DNA of 32,064 bases, from assembly GCA_003138815.1 (NCBI GenBank), contig PLHD01000037.1, positions 1-32,064 of the forward strand. The letters are read 5' to 3'. The notes beneath the pieces were generated by a model. That model saw only the letters and a list, made by a program, of their open reading frames with translations, did not search any database and had not been told where the DNA came from. Numbering within the stretch: the stretch's first letter is position 1; every line of letters begins with the position of its first letter. Source of the DNA: Acidimicrobiaceae bacterium. GTDB taxonomy: Bacteria > Actinomycetota > Acidimicrobiia > Acidimicrobiales > RAAP-2. Both the position numbers and the translations under genes were made by a program. Positions 14,997 to 22,831 of the stretch are shown here, piece after piece.

Positions 14997-15823
14997 TCGC
15001 CGGTGAAGACCGGCTGGCGCCGCTCGAGGAACGCCGTCATCGCTTCGCGCAAGTCGTTGCTCTGCAGGTACATCGTGTTCCAGCGCGCCACGAAGACGAG
15101 ACCTTCGTGCACCGTGTGGCCGTCGTTGGCCGCGAGCACGGCCTTGGTGCCGCGCACCGCGAGCGGGGAGTTCGCGGCAATCTCGTTGGCCAGTTCGTAC
15201 GCGGCCGCGAGCACGTCGTCGGCCCCCGTGCCGTGGACCGAGTTGACGATTCCGATCTGGGCGGCGCGCTGGGCGTCGATGTCCTTGCCGGTGAAGGCCA
15301 GCTCGGCCACGTGTCCCGCGCTGACGATCTTGGGAAGCCTCTGGAGCGTCCCGAGGTCGGCGACGATGGCGACCTTCGCCTCGCGCACCGAGAAGATGGC
15401 GTCACCCGAGGCGAGGCGGATGTCGCAGGCGCAAATGAGGTCCACGCCGCCGCCGATGCAGTAGCCGTGGACCGCGGCGATGACCGGGAACGGCAGCTCG
15501 CTGATCGACGTCACCGAGTCCTGCATGACGCGCACCGCTTCGTAGGTGACGGCACTGGAGGCTGCCCTGGACGGGGCGTCGGTTCCGCTGTGGACGAGGC
15601 TGCCTCCCATCTCCTTGAGGTCGAGTCCCACCGTGAAGTGGGGACCCTTGGCCGCGATGACGAGCGCCCGGATCGACGGGTTGCTCGCGAGCGCGTGCGC
15701 GGCGCGGGGCAGATCGCGCCATAGCGCGCTGCCCATGGCGTTTCTCGCCTCGGCGCGGTCGAGCCACATCGTCGCAACGTGCCCTTCGACTTCCAGCGTG
15801 ATGACATCTGAAGTGAACTCCAC
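14993..15823 (-). CDS. Enoyl-CoA hydratase/isomerase family, delta3,5-delta2,4-dienoyl-CoA isomerase-like
   Basis: This 276-residue crotonase-fold protein likely isomerises 3,5-dienoyl-CoA to 2,4-dienoyl-CoA during beta-oxidation of unsaturated fatty acids. Dienoyl-CoA isomerases use an Asp, a Glu and a second Asp spaced 20 and 8 residues apart. Here Asp128 (GGGVDL), Glu148 (SVREAKV) and Asp156 (VADLGTLQRLP) have exactly that spacing, and DLGTLQRLPK is characteristic. The oxyanion-hole segment GPHFTVGLDLKEM (60-72) also fits. The start is GTG at 15823, with a gaggagg site 5 nt upstream on this strand; longer in-frame starts add residues unlike the family. It is divergent from sufD. Confidence 0.85.
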   Translation of the reverse strand: MEFTSDVITLEVEGHVATMWLDRAEARNAMGSALWRDLPRAAHALASNPSIRALVIAAKGPHFTVGLDLKEMGGSLVHSGTDAPSRAASSAVTYEAVRVMQDSVTSISELPFPVIAAVHGYCIGGGVDLICACDIRLASGDAIFSVREAKVAIVADLGTLQRLPKIVSAGHVAELAFTGKDIDAQRAAQIGIVNSVHGTGADDVLAAAYELANEIAANSPLAVRGTKAVLAANDGHTVHEGLVFVARWNTMYLQSNDLREAMTAFLERRQPVFTGD

Positions 15824-15868
15824 CGGACCTCCTCGGGCGACTTCGCACCAGCCTACGTCCGGGCCCGT

Positions 15869-15895
15869 TTGGTGTCCGGGGCTTCCCATTACAAT
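15869..15895 (+). promoter_or_regulatory. Possible sufD promoter
   Basis: A tacaat hexamer (15890-15895, five of six matches to the -10 consensus) lies 18 nt before the sufD ATG, and a ttggtg (15869-15874) 15 nt upstream could be a weak -35. A separate promoter is needed because sufD is cut off from sufB by genes on the other strand. Confidence 0.4.
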
Positions 15896-15913
15896 GCCAA
15901 GGACCCCAAATCT

Positions 15914-17155
15914 ATGAAAATATTCGCTGAATCAGCCTCTTCCTTCATTTCCAGTCGGCCCGATACGCTCTCGCGACAGCTCGCCTGGGTGGGCTTCGAG
16001 TCGGCCGGTCTGCCCACGACCAGCGATGAGGTGTGGCGCTACGCGCCGCTGGGCGAGCTGGACCTGGACCGTTTCACCCTCGCGGATGAACCGCTCATCG
16101 CCGCCGACTCGGCCTTCGCCGCCCAGCTCTGCCAGCGGGCCGGGCTCGTCGTGCGCATCGTCGACGGCTACTACGTCGGCGCCGGCGCCGACCTCGAGGG
16201 CGTGAGCGTGCTCAGCGTTGATTCGTCCGAGTCGCTCAGCGGCGAGGCGCTCGTGCGGCGCTACGAGAGCGACACCTTCGCCCTGATGAACGTGGCGCTC
16301 GCGCCGGCCACGACGGTCATCCGCGTCGGCGCCGGCGTGAACGTCGAGCGGCCCATCGTGGTGCTCAACGTCACCAACGGAACCTCATCGTTCGCGCGCA
16401 CCCAGATCGTGCTCGAACGCGGCGCGAACGCGACGGTGGTGGAGTACTTCGAAGGCGGGGCCAATGCCCTGGTCGTTCCCCTCAGCGAGTACGAGATCGG
16501 CGAGAACGCCGCCCTGGGGCTCATCACCTACCAGCGCCTGGCCCCGAGCGCGTGGCACGTGGCGCGCACGACCGGTTTCCTGTCGCGCGACGGCCGGCTC
16601 CGCCAGGCCGTCATCGGCATCGGGGGCCACTACAACCGTTCGCGCAACGACGCCGAGATGCTCGGGCTCGGATCGGAGAACGAGCTGCGCACCACGTTCC
16701 TCGGATCGGGGTCGCAGGTTCACGACTTTCGCACGCACCAGTTCCACAAGGCCGGTCGCAGCCGCTGCACGCTGCTGTCCAAGGGCGCGGTCGCGGACGA
16801 GTCGCGCTCGGTCTACACCGGGCTGATAGAGATTGAGAAGGGCGCCAAGCGCACCGACGCGCGCCAGACCAACCACAACCTGCTGCTCTCGCCATCGGCG
16901 CACGCCGACAGCGTGCCCAACCTCGACATTCGCGAGAACGACGTGATGTGCGCGCACGCCTCGAGCGTCGGGCCCCTCGACGAACTGCAGCGCTGGTACC
17001 TCGAGTCGCGCGGGGTGACCCGCGGCGACGCCGAGCGGCTGATGATCCAGGGATTCTTCAACGAGATGCTGACGACCCTGCCCGACGAGCTGGCCGGACT
17101 GGTCGAGGCCGACGTCACCTCGGTGCTGGCGACGGTCCGGGTGGTGACGCCGTGA
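15914..17155 (+). CDS. sufD: Fe-S cluster assembly protein SufD
   Basis: SufD partners SufB in the SufBC2D scaffold and is needed for iron entry. The 413-residue protein has the SufB/SufD beta-helix core with THQFHKAGRSRCTLLSKGAV, the DARQTNHNLLLS segment and CAHASSVGPLDE. The latter includes the conserved C-x-H, whose His is functionally important in SufD. It ends with the family's helical tail (RGDAERLMIQGFFNEML). The ATG at 15914 is preferred over an upstream TTG at 15869 because an aagga site lies about 10 nt upstream and the N-terminus then matches SufD. The stop overlaps the GTG of the Rieske gene. Confidence 0.94.
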   Translation: MKIFAESASSFISSRPDTLSRQLAWVGFESAGLPTTSDEVWRYAPLGELDLDRFTLADEPLIAADSAFAAQLCQRAGLVVRIVDGYYVGAGADLEGVSVLSVDSSESLSGEALVRRYESDTFALMNVALAPATTVIRVGAGVNVERPIVVLNVTNGTSSFARTQIVLERGANATVVEYFEGGANALVVPLSEYEIGENAALGLITYQRLAPSAWHVARTTGFLSRDGRLRQAVIGIGGHYNRSRNDAEMLGLGSENELRTTFLGSGSQVHDFRTHQFHKAGRSRCTLLSKGAVADESRSVYTGLIEIEKGAKRTDARQTNHNLLLSPSAHADSVPNLDIRENDVMCAHASSVGPLDELQRWYLESRGVTRGDAERLMIQGFFNEMLTTLPDELAGLVEADVTSVLATVRVVTP

Positions 17156-17466
17156 GGGCGGTGGACATCGGGACGGTGGAGGACTTCGTTAGTGGCGACG
17201 CCCGCCAGGTGCGCGTCGACGGCCGCGTCCTGGTGGTGGTGCGCATCGAGGCCGACGTCTACGTCCTGGACGATCGCTGCAGCCACGAGGAGTTCAGCCT
17301 CGCCGAAGGCGAGGTGAACGTTGCCACGTGCGAGATCGAGTGCGCGCGCCACGGCGCCATGTTCAGCCTGAAGGACGGCGAGCCCATGTCATTTCCCGCC
17401 ACGCGGCCCGTTCACCACTACGACATCCGCCACAACGAAGGGCGGCTCGAGGTGATGGTGCCGTGA
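17152..17466 (+). CDS. Rieske [2Fe-2S] ferredoxin of the suf cluster
   Basis: This 104-residue Rieske-type ferredoxin has cluster ligands Cys43 and His45 (DRCSHEE) and Cys64 and His67 (ECARHGAMF). It resembles the ferredoxin subunit of aromatic-ring dioxygenases, but no oxygenase is present. In many actinobacteria the same small gene sits between sufD and sufC, so it is part of the suf unit; its role there (electron donor or cluster recipient) is not established. The GTG start overlaps the sufD stop and its own stop overlaps the next GTG, so three genes are translationally coupled. Confidence 0.88.
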   Translation: MRAVDIGTVEDFVSGDARQVRVDGRVLVVVRIEADVYVLDDRCSHEEFSLAEGEVNVATCEIECARHGAMFSLKDGEPMSFPATRPVHHYDIRHNEGRLEVMVP

Positions 17467-18191
17467 GTTCAACCCTGAAGATAGAGGGCCTGCGCGTCGA
17501 AGTCGCCGGCAAAGAGGTGCTGCGTGGATTCGACCTCGAGATGTCGTCGGGCGAGGTGCACGTCATCATGGGACCCAACGGATCGGGAAAGTCGACCCTC
17601 GCCCACGCGATCGCCGGGCACCCGGGCTACAAGGTCCTCGACGGTTCGGTGCGCATCGACGGCGTCGAGCTGCTCGAACTCTCAGCTACCGAACGCGCGC
17701 GCCACGGACTGCTGCTGGCGCTCCAGCAGCCCCTCGAGGTCCCCGGGGTGCGTCCGATCGACCTTCTCGTGGCCGCCGGCGCCGACGCGGCCGACCTGCG
17801 CGCGCGAATGCACGACGAGGCGCGCCGCGTCGAGCTTCGCCCCGAGGTCCTCGACCGGTTCGTCAACGTCGATCTTTCGGGAGGCGAGCGCAAGCGCGCC
17901 GAGATGGTGCAGTTCGGGATTCTCCGTCCTAAGTTCGCGGTGCTCGACGAGATTGACTCGGGTCTCGACGTGGACGCGCTCGGGGCGGTCGCGCGCCGTC
18001 TGCTGGCCGCCACCTCCGAATGGGGCTGCGGGATATTGGCGATCACGCATTTTCGTCGCCTGCTCCAGGAACTCACACCGACGATGATCCACGTGCTCAG
18101 CGCGGGCCGAGTCGTCGTCACCGGCGGACCGGAGCTCGCCGAGGTCCTCGAGCGCGACGGCTACGAGCCTTTCCGCGTCTCCAGCATCTGA
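17463..18191 (+). CDS. sufC: SufC-like ABC ATPase, copy 1 (beside sufD)
   Basis: This 242-residue cytosolic ABC ATPase of the SufC family powers conformational change in the SufBC2D scaffold. Walker A is GPNGSGKST (37-45), the ABC signature LSGGERKR (138-145), Walker B AVLDEIDSGLD (159-169) with Glu163, and the switch His196 is in AITHF. The Q-loop region reads ALQQPLEVPGV, where canonical SufC has FQYP. The stretch between Q-loop and signature is about ten residues shorter than in the second copy at 21321-22079. The location right after sufD-Rieske is the ancestral actinobacterial sufC position. All ATPase residues are intact, so it should be active. Confidence 0.88.
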   Translation: MSSTLKIEGLRVEVAGKEVLRGFDLEMSSGEVHVIMGPNGSGKSTLAHAIAGHPGYKVLDGSVRIDGVELLELSATERARHGLLLALQQPLEVPGVRPIDLLVAAGADAADLRARMHDEARRVELRPEVLDRFVNVDLSGGERKRAEMVQFGILRPKFAVLDEIDSGLDVDALGAVARRLLAATSEWGCGILAITHFRRLLQELTPTMIHVLSAGRVVVTGGPELAEVLERDGYEPFRVSSI

Positions 18192-18227
18192 AATCGTTCG
18201 ACGCGGCCGGCTTGGTAAACTTCTCGA

Positions 18228-19622
18228 ATGTCTGACGGACGTCACAGCGCGCCCCGGGGCCGATCCAACAAAGCCGAAGCGGCCCAGCGGGCCCTGGCGA
18301 ACGAGCACCGTCTCGTCGCCCTGGGCGAGGCCGTGGACCGCAAGAGCGGCATTGAGCCTAAGCGCCGCCGCGACAGGCACCACGGGCGCCACCGGCGCCG
18401 CAACATCATCATCTCGGCGGGCGTGGTGGTCGGACTCCTGGTGGTCCTGCTCGGCGGCGGCTACCTCTACGCCCAGTACCGCTTCAACCAGATCCCCAAG
18501 ATCAACGTCCCCACCGAGGCGCCCGTGCTGGCGGGCAAGCCGTTCAACATCCTCGAGATCGGCTCGGACTCCCGGGTCGGCCTGACGGCCAAGGTCGCCG
18601 CGGAGACCGGCGCCTCCTCGGTGTCGGGCCAGCGCAGCGACGTCGTCAAGATCATGCACGTCGACCCCGCGGCGGGCACCATCACGGTCCTGTCGATACC
18701 GCGCGACACGATGACGACGCTGCTGGCCAACCAGTCACTCTTCGGGAAATTCAACCGCATCAATGTGAACTTTGGCAAAGGCCCCTCGCTGCTGGCCCGG
18801 ACCATCACCGCCAACTTCGGCATTCCCATCAACCACGTCATCGTCGTGAGCTTCGGGGGGCTGATCAACGCCGCCAACGCCATCGGCGGGGTCTACCTCG
18901 ACTTCAAGTACCCGACGCACGACCCCGCTTCCGGGCTCGTCATCAGGCACCCCGGTTGCCAGCTGGTCAGCGGCTTCCAGGCGCTGGCGGTCGCGCGCAG
19001 CCGTCACTACTACTACAACGTCAAGGGCCTCAACTACTGGCCCCGTGACGCCACGCTTATCACGTTGGCGAACAGCACCGCCATCGACGATGAGGTGTAC
19101 AACGACGGCTGGATGTACGACGGAACGAGCGACTTCGGACGCATCGACCGCCAGAACGCCTTCATGCGGGCCATGATCAACCGGGTGAGGGGTACCTACA
19201 ACCCGCTGACGATCAACTCGTTCCTCTCCAAGATCCCCCAGGGCATCACGCTCGACAGCAAGTTCACGCTGGGCGAGCTGGTCGGCCTCGCGATCAAGTT
19301 CCACGGCATCAACCCGAGCGCCATGCTCACCGACACGCTGCCGACCACATCGGCGCTGGACCCGGCCGTCGGCAGCGTGCTCTTCGTCGCCCAGCCGGCC
19401 GCTCAGAAGATGCTGGTGAACATCTTCGGCAGCCAGCTGCTCGCGCCCACCAACCCTCCGCCCAACACGCTCCTGGAGACGCCAATGCCGCCGGTGGTCA
19501 CGGCGACGAAGGCCGTGCCGGTGCCCAAGACCAAGACCGGCCCCAAGAAGGTCGCCACGACTACGACGACGAACCCGTCCCAGGCCGTGCCGAACTTCGA
19601 CCCGGTGCCCTGTACTCCCTAA
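18228..19622 (+). CDS. LytR-CpsA-Psr (LCP) family protein
   Basis: This is a membrane-anchored phosphotransferase that attaches anionic glycopolymers (teichoic acid or arabinogalactan type) to peptidoglycan. The 464-residue protein has a charged, His/Arg-rich cytoplasmic N-terminus, one membrane segment (about 59-82) and an extracellular LCP domain. Motifs are EIGSDSR near 111, SDVVKIMHVDP, LSIPRDT, FNRINVNFGKG and ARSRHYYY, which supply the Asp and Arg residues that bind polyprenyl pyrophosphate. The C-terminus is Pro/Thr/Lys-rich with a TTTTT run, a likely wall-spanning tail. It lies 36 nt after sufC copy 1, and its stop overlaps the convergent sufU stop. Confidence 0.93.
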   Translation: MSDGRHSAPRGRSNKAEAAQRALANEHRLVALGEAVDRKSGIEPKRRRDRHHGRHRRRNIIISAGVVVGLLVVLLGGGYLYAQYRFNQIPKINVPTEAPVLAGKPFNILEIGSDSRVGLTAKVAAETGASSVSGQRSDVVKIMHVDPAAGTITVLSIPRDTMTTLLANQSLFGKFNRINVNFGKGPSLLARTITANFGIPINHVIVVSFGGLINAANAIGGVYLDFKYPTHDPASGLVIRHPGCQLVSGFQALAVARSRHYYYNVKGLNYWPRDATLITLANSTAIDDEVYNDGWMYDGTSDFGRIDRQNAFMRAMINRVRGTYNPLTINSFLSKIPQGITLDSKFTLGELVGLAIKFHGINPSAMLTDTLPTTSALDPAVGSVLFVAQPAAQKMLVNIFGSQLLAPTNPPPNTLLETPMPPVVTATKAVPVPKTKTGPKKVATTTTTNPSQAVPNFDPVPCTP

Positions 19623-20086
19623 GCTGAGCCGAGCTCGTCCAGCCCCTGGCTGAGCGTGTTCCACGCCAGCATGGCGCACTTGATGCGCACCGGGAACTTT
19701 ACGACGCCGGCCAGCGCCGCGAGTTCGCCGATGGCCCGTAGGTCGACCTTCACCGGTTCGCCACTCGGCTGGAGCGTCGATTCGTGCACTGTCATCAGCT
19801 GCTTGAACGTGGTGATGACGTCGCGGACCTGCTCGATGGTCTTGCCCTTGACGGCGCTGCTCATGAGCGAGGACGAGGCCTGGGAGATCGAGCAGCCGTG
19901 CCCGGTCAGCTTGATGTTCGCGAGCACGCCCTCTTCCACGTCGAGGTAGACCACGATCTCGTCGCCGCAGAGGGGATTGAAGCCCTCGGTGCGGATCGCC
20001 GGAGGCGAGGGGAGTTCGCCGCGGTTGCGCGGTGAGCGGTAGTGGTCGAGGATGATCTCGCGGTAGAGGTTGTCGAGGTTCTCCAT
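19619..20086 (-). CDS. sufU: SufU zinc-dependent sulfurtransferase
   Basis: SufU accepts persulfide sulfur from SufS and passes it to the SufB scaffold. The 155-residue protein keeps the zinc ligands of the Gram-positive SufU group: Cys40 and Asp42 (NPLCGDE), Cys65 (GHGCSIS) and Cys137 (RIKCAML). The insertion between the second and third Cys distinguishes SufU from IscU. It starts 2 nt after the sufS stop, the last gene of a sufC-sufS-sufU unit. Confidence 0.95.
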   Translation of the reverse strand: MENLDNLYREIILDHYRSPRNRGELPSPPAIRTEGFNPLCGDEIVVYLDVEEGVLANIKLTGHGCSISQASSSLMSSAVKGKTIEQVRDVITTFKQLMTVHESTLQPSGEPVKVDLRAIGELAALAGVVKFPVRIKCAMLAWNTLSQGLDELGSA

Positions 20087-20088
20087 GG

Positions 20089-21324
20089 CTACGCGAACAT
20101 CTCGATGGCGTGCCGGAGCCCCTCGATCAGGACGTCGGTGTCGCGCACCAGCGAGTAGGGACCGTAGGAGGCGCGCACGGTGGCGGGCAGCGAGAACCGG
20201 CGCATCAGGGGCTTGGCGCAGTGATGGCCCGGTCTCACGCAGACCCCGAACTGGTCGAGCACCTGGGCGACATCGTGGGGGTGCACTCCCTCGACGTCGA
20301 GGCTGATGACCCCGCCCCGGTGCGTCGTGTCGGCGGGCCCGATCACCCTGACGCGGTCCTCGAACTCGAGGCCGAGTCTCGTGAGGGCGTCACCGGTCAG
20401 GGCGCGCTCGTGCTCGGCGACGTTGGCCATGCCGAGCCCCTCGAGGTAGCGCACGGCGGCGCCGAGGCCAGCCGCCTCGGCAATGGGCGGAGTGCCGGCC
20501 TCGAATCGGGTCGGGCCGCCCGCGCAGCTGTAGCCGTCGAGGCGTACGTCGGCGATCATGCCGCCCCCCCCGAGGAACGGGGGCATGGCGTCGAGTATCT
20601 CCGCTCGCGTCCAGAAGACCCCGATCCCGGTGGGACCGAGCATCTTGTGGGCGGAAAAGGCGAAGAAGTCGATGTCGAGGTCCGCGACGTCGGTGACGTC
20701 GTGGGCGACGGACTGGGCCCCGTCGACCGCGATGAGCGCCCCGTGGGCGTGGGCGGTCGCGGCGAGCTCCTTGACCGGGTTGATCGTGCCGAGGACGTTC
20801 GACATCGCAGTCACCGAGACCAGCTTCACGTCCTCCATGAGCTCGTCCACGCTCGAGAGATCCAGGCGGAAGTCGTCGGTGACCGGAATGAAGCGGACCT
20901 CGATGCCGGTGCGCTCGCGCAGCATGAACCACGGCACGATGTTGGCGTGGTGCTCCATCTCGCTGAGCAGCACGACGTCGCCTTCGCTCAGGTTCGCTTC
21001 CCCCCATGACTTCGCGAGCAGGTTGAACGATTCGGTCGTATTCTTGGTGAAGACGACTTCGCCCGCCCCGCCTGGGGCGTTGATGAAGTGGGCCACCGAC
21101 TCGCGGGCGCCCTCGTAGGTGGCGGTCGCCTCGCTCGCCGTCTGGAAGACCGAGCGGTGCACGTTGGCGTGGCGCAGCTCGTAGTACCGGCTCATCGCTT
21201 CGATGACGGCTCGGGGCGGCAGCGACGTGGCGCCGGAGTCGAGGTACGTGATGCGCTGTCCGTTGATGATGCGCGCGAGCGCGGGCGTGTCCGCGCGTAC
21301 CCGGCGGGCGTCGAAGCTGCTCAC
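20089..21324 (-). CDS. sufS: Cysteine desulfurase SufS
   Basis: This 411-residue PLP enzyme of the class V aminotransferase fold (group II desulfurases) removes sulfur from cysteine as a persulfide. The PLP Schiff-base lysine is Lys227 in AFSAHKMLGPTG, DGAQSVAHD (201-209) holds the PLP-contacting Asp, and the persulfide Cys369 is in VRPGHHCAKPLM. SEMEHHANIVPW matches SufS rather than IscS. The GTG start overlaps the sufC copy 2 stop (GTGA). Confidence 0.96.
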   Translation of the reverse strand: MSSFDARRVRADTPALARIINGQRITYLDSGATSLPPRAVIEAMSRYYELRHANVHRSVFQTASEATATYEGARESVAHFINAPGGAGEVVFTKNTTESFNLLAKSWGEANLSEGDVVLLSEMEHHANIVPWFMLRERTGIEVRFIPVTDDFRLDLSSVDELMEDVKLVSVTAMSNVLGTINPVKELAATAHAHGALIAVDGAQSVAHDVTDVADLDIDFFAFSAHKMLGPTGIGVFWTRAEILDAMPPFLGGGGMIADVRLDGYSCAGGPTRFEAGTPPIAEAAGLGAAVRYLEGLGMANVAEHERALTGDALTRLGLEFEDRVRVIGPADTTHRGGVISLDVEGVHPHDVAQVLDQFGVCVRPGHHCAKPLMRRFSLPATVRASYGPYSLVRDTDVLIEGLRHAIEMFA

Positions 21325-22079
21325 GCGCTAACGGGACGCCACGCGTCGTAGCCCTCGAGCTCGATCTGCTGGGCGAGTTTGGCCGAACCGGAGTGCACGA
21401 TCTGGCCGTCGACGAGGATGTGGACGCGATCGGGCTCGATCTCCTCGAGGAGCTTGACGTAGTGGGTCACGATCACCACGCCCATCGGGGGGTTCTGGTC
21501 GCGCACCGTTCGCACGCCGCGCGCGACGATGCGCAGCGCGTCGATGTCCAGCCCCGAATCGGTCTCGTCCAGGAAGGCGATGGCCGGCTCGAGCAGGGCC
21601 ATCTGGAGCACCTCGTTGCGCTTGCGCTCGCCGCCCGAGAAGCCCTCGTTGAGGTGGCGCTCGGCGAAAGCCGGATCCATGCCCAGACGGTCCATCCATT
21701 CGGCGAGGTTGAGGCGGACCTCGAGAATGCTCAGCTCCTCGAGACCCTTGCGCGCGGCGATGGCCTGGCGCAGGAACTGCACGACCGAGACGCCGCTGAT
21801 CGCTTCGGGGTACTGGAAGGCCAGGAAGATCCCGGCGCGGGCGCGTTCGTCGGGCGTCCAGGCGGCGATGTTCTCGCCGTTCAGCAGTATCTCGCCGGCG
21901 GTGACGGTGTAGCCGGGGTGGCCCATGACCACGTTGGCGAGGGTCGACTTCCCGGCCCCGTTGGGACCCATGAGGGCGTGCACCTCGCCCTCGTTCACGA
22001 CGAGGTCGACGCCGCGCAGGATCGAGGCGCCGTCGGCTTCGGCGTGGAGGTTTCGCAGTTCCAGCAGGGGTTCGGACAC
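21321..22079 (-). CDS. sufC: SufC ABC ATPase, copy 2 (beside sufS-sufU)
   Basis: This 252-residue ATPase has all the canonical SufC features: Walker A GPNGAGKST (38-46), Q-loop FLAFQYPEAISGVSV, signature NEGFSGGERKRNEV (144-157), Walker B AFLDETDSGLDIDAL and the switch His in VIVTHYVKLL. It is closer to textbook SufC than copy 1, which nevertheless holds the conserved position after sufD-Rieske. Sequence divergence between the two is large, so recent tandem duplication is unlikely. GTG start. It is the first suf gene of the reverse-strand unit, 42 nt after the metallo-hydrolase gene. Confidence 0.93.
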   Translation of the reverse strand: MSEPLLELRNLHAEADGASILRGVDLVVNEGEVHALMGPNGAGKSTLANVVMGHPGYTVTAGEILLNGENIAAWTPDERARAGIFLAFQYPEAISGVSVVQFLRQAIAARKGLEELSILEVRLNLAEWMDRLGMDPAFAERHLNEGFSGGERKRNEVLQMALLEPAIAFLDETDSGLDIDALRIVARGVRTVRDQNPPMGVVIVTHYVKLLEEIEPDRVHILVDGQIVHSGSAKLAQQIELEGYDAWRPVSA

Positions 22080-22121
22080 GGGTAGGAGCCTACCGGTATT
22101 GGGGAGGAAACTGACCCTTCG

Positions 22122-22739
22122 CTACCAGCCGCGCGCCACCCATTCGTCGAGGTGGGGCCGCTCGAGGCCGATCGTGGACTGCGCTCCGTGGCCGGGCCAG
22201 AAGATGGTCTCGTCGCCGTACACCCGGTAGAACCGCTCCTCGATCGAATTGATGATCACGGCGAAGTCACCGCCCTCGAACGTGGTGTTGCCTGGTCCAC
22301 CGGGAAAGAGCGTGTCGCCGGTGAACAGGATTGGCGTGCCCTCCAGGGCGAACGAGACGCTGCCCGGGGTGTGGCCGGGGGTGTGGATCGTGCGAAGCGC
22401 CAGGTGGCCGACCCGGTGCACCGTGTCGTCCTCGAACACGTGGTCGTAGCCGGGCAGCAGCGCGGCGTCCTCGCCGCCCACCCAGACGTCGATGCCGGCG
22501 TCGCGGACCTGTTCGACGGCCCCGATGTGGTCCCAGTGTCCGTGCGTCTCGAGCACCGAGGTCACGCCCAGGTTGGTCGCCACCCGCAAGAGACGATCGT
22601 GCTCGTTGGCCGCATCGATCAGCGTCGCCTCGCCCGTCCTTCGACAGCGCACCACGTAGACGTTGTTGGCGACCGGGCCCACGACGAACCGGTGCACCTC
22701 GGCGTCGGCGTCCGCCCAGACCAATTCGACGTTGTCCAC
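22122..22739 (-). CDS. Metallo-beta-lactamase-fold hydrolase (glyoxalase II-like)
   Basis: This 205-residue metal hydrolase has the binuclear site THGHWDH (His66, His68, Asp70, His71), a third His in HTPGHTPGS and a bridging Asp in LFTGDTLFPGGPG. GTP(S)-like substrates are unlikely; the compact form is that of glyoxalase II or small thiol-ester/persulfide hydrolases. It lies upstream of sufC-sufS-sufU on the same strand and may be co-transcribed. A link to sulfur handling is conceivable but unproven. The GTG start has no well-spaced ribosome-binding site (ggggag abuts it). Confidence 0.85.
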   Translation of the reverse strand: MDNVELVWADADAEVHRFVVGPVANNVYVVRCRRTGEATLIDAANEHDRLLRVATNLGVTSVLETHGHWDHIGAVEQVRDAGIDVWVGGEDAALLPGYDHVFEDDTVHRVGHLALRTIHTPGHTPGSVSFALEGTPILFTGDTLFPGGPGNTTFEGGDFAVIINSIEERFYRVYGDETIFWPGHGAQSTIGLERPHLDEWVARGW

Positions 22740-22794
22740 CTCCCCACAATGCCACTTCCGGCCGGGCGGCGAAGTTTGGCTATTCTCGCTATGG

Positions 22795-22811
22795 CTGGCA
22801 TTACTTGCCAG
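22795..22811. promoter_or_regulatory. Operator-like repeat CTGGCA-N5-TGCCAG before the acyl-CoA dehydrogenase
   Basis: A perfect 6-5-6 inverted repeat (ctggca ttact tgccag) lies 20 nt before the ATG at 22832, just after a tattct stretch (22780-22785) that could be a -10 box. A repressor of the TetR type that controls fatty-acid genes is a plausible binder. No regulator lies adjacent. Confidence 0.45.
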
Positions 22812-22831
22812 TAGGGGAGAAGAGGGTCGCG

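Noticed and set aside
15824-15889. Longer N-terminus for the dienoyl-CoA isomerase-like gene
   Set aside because: The extra 22 residues do not resemble the family, and the GTG at 15823 has a well-spaced gaggagg site.
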